Shown one piece after another: positions 63,986-64,000 of a stretch of 64,000 nucleotides of DNA. The position numbers were made by a program, and so were the translations under genes. This stretch comes from Shewanella sp. KX20019 (GTDB lineage: Bacteria > Pseudomonadota > Gammaproteobacteria > Enterobacterales > Shewanellaceae), in contig NZ_CP068437.1 of assembly GCF_016757755.1 (NCBI RefSeq), forward strand, positions 4,154,001-4,218,000. Direction: 5' to 3'. The notes under the pieces were generated by a model. That model had not been told where the DNA came from and did no database searches. It saw only the letters and a list, made by a program, of their open reading frames with translations. Position 1 is the stretch's first letter, and each line of letters opens with the position of its first letter.

Positions 63986-64000
63986 GGCTACCGATGGTAA

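Overview
The window looks like chromosomal DNA of a Shewanella-type marine gammaproteobacterium. The basis is protein-level resemblance: a CysD/CysN/SLC13/CysC sulfate block with CobA, SO_0444-type metal efflux, an imelysin/di-heme/porin iron locus, SelO, ArfA, HemG, a bacterial RIO kinase and a Vibrio-type M9 collagenase. Genes have ordinary spacing and many have clear intrinsic terminators. I see no rRNA, tRNA, CRISPR array, insertion sequence or prophage. The species is not determined.

Layout. 0.2-4 kb: an orphan AbrB/MazE-like antitoxin, a ToxR/CadC-like membrane regulator with a FidL/ToxS-like partner, then a probable Tat-exported C_GCAxxG-type redox protein carrying two haem c motifs, with a lipoprotein. 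4-13 kb: SelO, NDH-2, a lipoprotein and a very large secreted collagenase with seven 22-residue DSDGDG repeats. 13-22 kb: divergent nimR/nimT-like pair, a TonB protein, a Crp/Fnr regulator with a YgjV-like protein, and a siderophore-receptor locus (TonB-dependent receptor, two small membrane proteins, PepSY reductase) with a Fur-box-like site. 22-32 kb: NhaC antiporter with a structured leader, a zinc-finger-like hypothetical protein, Cu/Zn efflux permease behind palindromic operators, ArfA with a hairpin inside its reading frame, an EamA transporter, an overlapping pair (RNase D-like exonuclease and cold-shock/TM/DUF3465 fusion) and a periplasmic amidohydrolase.

32-45.5 kb: a pseudogene broken by one in-frame TGA, pirin, a BamA/TamA-like barrel, a tandem duplication of a 421-residue flippase-like gene, a LysR regulator, a CHASE-GGDEF diguanylate cyclase, an outer-membrane protein, DsbA with a His-rich insert, a GT4 glycosyltransferase, and a cytochrome b561-like gene just downstream of hemG. 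45.6-50.2 kb: porin, imelysin and di-heme lipoprotein behind a good Fur-box candidate. 50.6-53.6 kb: MFS transporter, TIGR03899 protein, secreted protein. 53.8-59.5 kb: cobA-cysD-cysN-SLC13-cysC on the minus strand, which joins sulfate uptake and activation to sirohaem supply for sulfite reductase. 59.9-64 kb: phospholipase A, a degenerate S41-like protein, a RIO kinase and a peroxiredoxin.

The most unusual items are the three-way-junction RNA candidate before nhaC, the CSD-TM-DUF3465 fusion coupled to an RNase D-like exonuclease, the redox/haem hybrid with its membrane regulator, and the degenerate protease-like protein beside pldA. All functional assignments come from reading motifs by eye; no database search was run.
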